A DNA stretch of 8,346 nt, from NCBI GenBank assembly GCA_003694825.1, contig RFJS01000320.1, forward strand, positions 1-8,346. The letters are read 5' to 3'. The notes under the pieces were generated by a model. The model was not told where the DNA came from and did no database searches. It saw nothing but the letters and a program-made list of their open reading frames with translations. Shown here piece after piece: positions 6,327 to 8,346 of this stretch. Numbering within the stretch: position 1 is the stretch's first letter; every line of letters begins with the position of its first letter. This stretch comes from Verrucomicrobiota bacterium (GTDB taxonomy: Bacteria; Verrucomicrobiota; Verrucomicrobiia; Opitutales; Opitutaceae). A program made the translations under genes and the position numbers.

Positions 6327-8346
6327 TCAGGCGCGCTCTCGCACCCTTGCCTCGATGGCGTCGATCAGGTGATCGACTGTATCAGGCTTGTAGACGACTT
6401 CGCAGACACCGGCGTCTTCGGCGACATCACTCCGGTCTTCGGGCAGATACCCCGACACCATGATGATCGGGAGATCCGACCGAATCGCCGCGATCTCACG
6501 GGCGAATTCGACGCCGGACATTTCCGGCATGTTGTGATCGGTGACGACGACATCGAAGGCCCGGGGATCCCGACGGAAATGCTCAAGTGCCCGCACCGGG
6601 CTCGTCTCGGTCACGACCCGGTAGCCGCGCTTGTTGAGAATCCGCCGCACGAGAAAAACCAGGGGCTCATCATCGTCGACGTAGAGAATGGTATAGTCAC
6701 CGGGGTCAAACACGGGTGAGGCGTCGTCATCGTCCGATACGACGTCCTGGGCCGATGGCGCGGCGGTATCATGGACCGGCAAGAAAACATCAACACGCGT
6801 CCCTTTCTCCGGCTCGCTCTCGATCGAGACCATTCCCTGGTTTGCCGTGACAATGCCGTGCACGACCGACAAGCCGAGCCCCGGCCTTTTGGCCACGTCC
6901 CGGGTCGTGAAAAATGGCTCGAAGACACGCTGGCAAACCTCCGGGTCCATGCCGTGGCCGGTGTCGGAGACACGGATACGCACCCACTCGCTTTTCGAAA
7001 CCCCGGCCGACGCAGCCGCCTCGCGCGGCAGCCTGCCCCGCTCGATCCGCTCCACGCTCACGTCGATACGACCGGGCTCGTCACCGATGGCATCACGGGC
7101 GTTTTCCAGAAGATTCATGACGATCTGGCGAATCTCCGAGGGATCCGCCAGCACCGCCGGCAGGGCGGAGGGGAGGGAAAGGTGGACTTCGATCGCACCG
7201 CCGACCGTCGAGCGAAACAGGTGCACGACGTCATCGACGACCGCGCCGACATCGATCTCGCTGGGCTGCCGCTTGCGCCCCCCCCCGATGGTGACGATCT
7301 TCTGCACGAGGCTCACGGCGCGGCGCGCGGCGGACTCGATCTCTTCGAGGCACTCCCGGACGGAAGCGACATCGGCCGGGTCCGCCTTTGCGATGGCCAC
7401 ATTGCCGATCACGGTGGCGAGCGTGTTGTTGAGATCATGCGCCACCCCGCCGGCAAGCCGGGCGACCGCTTCCAGTTTCCGGCTCTGCAGCAGCCGCTCC
7501 TCCATCTCGACCTCCGCGGAAACATCCCGAAAGACCACGACCACCCCTTCGATCGCCCCGTTGGCCGCAAGGATCGGCGCCGCGGAATCGGCAATGCGAT
7601 GCTCCCGGCCCTCGCGCGAAACGAGAACGGTGTTGCGGTCCAGCGCGATCGGCTCGCCGGCGGCGATGACCCGCGTGGCGAGATCCTCGATGAAGGTTTC
7701 GGAATCGGTCGACCGAATCCGAAGCACCTCGGCGAGCGGCCGCCCTCGAGCCTCGGCGATCGCCCATCCGGTTAACGTCTCGGCCACACGGTTCATGCGC
7801 GTGATCCGACCCTGGAGATCTGTCGTGACAACGCCATCCCCGATCGATTCGAGAGTGATGCGGAGATTTTCCTCACTGCGAATCAGGGCGAGCTCGGTGT
7901 TCTTTTTCTCGGTGATGTCCTCATAGGTGCCGAGGATGCCGACGATGTTTCCCGAGTCGTCACGCAGCGGGATTTTCGAAGTACGCAGCCAGATCGTTCG
8001 GCCGTCGGGCGTCGTCTGTGGTTCCTCGTAGTTGAGTTTGGCCTGCCCGAGCGACATGACTTCGTTGTCGTCCCGCCGGTAGATCGGTGCCTGTTCCCGC
8101 CAGGCCAGCTCGTAATCGGTGCGCCCGATCAACTGATCGGGCGAGTCGAGCCCCGCGTCCCTGGCAAAGGCGAGGTTGCACCCGAGGTAGCGGCCGTCGC
8201 GGTCCTTCCAGAAGACACGCACCGGGATCGTATCGAGAACATCCTTAAGGCGCGGCTGCCGATTGCCGGCAGCCTGCCGGTCGTCGCCATCATCGCCGTC
8301 CGCTGTCTCGCGACTCCTCTTCGCAAGCGTGCGTGCGGCCGCAACC
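6327..8346 (-). CDS. Hybrid sensor histidine kinase, PAS-PAS-HisKA-HATPase-receiver (5' end off window)
   Basis: Reading leftward, 672 codons are visible before TGA at 6327-6329. The frame is open to the right edge, so the N-terminus is missing. A GTG at 8222 lies inside the first PAS domain (LKDVLDTIPVRVFWKDRDGRYLGCN straddles it), so it is not the start. Using visible-fragment numbering, the domains are: PAS1 about 33-147 ending in GTYEDITEKK; PAS2 about 152-281 (LRITLESIGDGVVTTDLQGRI ... VVVFRDVSAEVEMEE); HisKA about 285-352 with phospho-acceptor His303 in LAGGVAHDLNN; HATPase about 395-525 with N box MNLLENARDAI, G1 VSDTGHGMD, F box FEPFFTTRD and G2 GLGLSVVHG; an acidic linker (VVSDDDDASP); and a receiver about 552-670 with acidic triad DDD 557-559, phospho-acceptor Asp603 in VVTDHNMPEMSG, Ser631 and Lys653. 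It should autophosphorylate on His303 and pass phosphate to its own receiver; there is no Hpt or output domain in view. No membrane segment is visible, so the sensing mode depends on the missing N-terminus. The signal is unknown. Confidence 0.95.
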   Translation of the reverse strand, partial: VAAARTLAKRSRETADGDDGDDRQAAGNRQPRLKDVLDTIPVRVFWKDRDGRYLGCNLAFARDAGLDSPDQLIGRTDYELAWREQAPIYRRDDNEVMSLGQAKLNYEEPQTTPDGRTIWLRTSKIPLRDDSGNIVGILGTYEDITEKKNTELALIRSEENLRITLESIGDGVVTTDLQGRITRMNRVAETLTGWAIAEARGRPLAEVLRIRSTDSETFIEDLATRVIAAGEPIALDRNTVLVSREGREHRIADSAAPILAANGAIEGVVVVFRDVSAEVEMEERLLQSRKLEAVARLAGGVAHDLNNTLATVIGNVAIAKADPADVASVRECLEEIESAARRAVSLVQKIVTIGGGRKRQPSEIDVGAVVDDVVHLFRSTVGGAIEVHLSLPSALPAVLADPSEIRQIVMNLLENARDAIGDEPGRIDVSVERIERGRLPREAAASAGVSKSEWVRIRVSDTGHGMDPEVCQRVFEPFFTTRDVAKRPGLGLSVVHGIVTANQGMVSIESEPEKGTRVDVFLPVHDTAAPSAQDVVSDDDDASPVFDPGDYTILYVDDDEPLVFLVRRILNKRGYRVVTETSPVRALEHFRRDPRAFDVVVTDHNMPEMSGVEFAREIAAIRSDLPIIMVSGYLPEDRSDVAEDAGVCEVVYKPDTVDHLIDAIEARVRERA

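Noticed and set aside
6771..7775. Long plus-strand open frames (334 codons here, 359 codons at 6847-7926) opposite the histidine kinase.
   Set aside because: They mirror the kinase coding sequence and resemble no protein family. The minus-strand frame has every kinase motif in order.
8129..8344. A 71-codon minus-strand frame and a GTG start at 8222 that would make the kinase complete.
   Set aside because: The kinase frame stays open from 8222 to the edge and encodes the start of the PAS domain (LKDVLDTIP), so the gene is truncated by the window. The other frame is a shadow.

Overview
The window is high-GC bacterial chromosome with tightly packed genes and no mobile element, RNA gene, CRISPR array or integration signature that I can see. 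Several features suggest Verrucomicrobiota (or a PVC-group relative) rather than a proteobacterium: a Tat-exported hydroxypyruvate-isomerase-like TIM barrel, a thioredoxin-fold protein with a TPR-like front half, an SPFH pair with a short HflK, and a near absence of Shine-Dalgarno sequences. This placement is an inference of moderate to low confidence.

Layout. A leftward gene (1-731, its 3' end beyond the left edge) encodes a twin-arginine-exported sugar isomerase-like TIM barrel. It diverges across a 138-base gap from a rightward block (870-5217) of four genes: low-specificity L-threonine aldolase (ltaE), a secreted S41/PDZ protease-like protein, hflK and hflC. ltaE/S41 and hflK/hflC each overlap by one base (TGATG and TAATG), and only 33 bases separate the S41 gene from hflK, so the four are probably one transcription unit. 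It ends at a strong hairpin (5254-5283) with T-rich sequence on both sides. That hairpin also serves the convergent leftward gene for a secreted TlpA/ResA-like thioredoxin-fold protein (5314-6126). After a 200-base gap comes a second leftward gene (6327-8346, its 5' end beyond the right edge), a PAS-PAS-HisKA-HATPase-receiver hybrid histidine kinase.

How the genes may work together. HflK and HflC form a membrane-anchored SPFH complex that in model bacteria surrounds and restrains the FtsH protease. The upstream S41/PDZ protein should act on the outer side of the same membrane, so the cluster may pair two arms of envelope protein quality control; the thioredoxin-fold protein is also envelope-directed but is transcribed separately. 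Threonine aldolase looks like a metabolic passenger.

Most of the window is ordinary. The most interesting points are the S41 protein, which has lost the Lys of the usual Ser-Lys dyad but keeps His and Glu where tricorn-type S41 enzymes have them, its linkage to hflKC, and a nine-base G run inside the histidine kinase gene. I found no convincing novel system.
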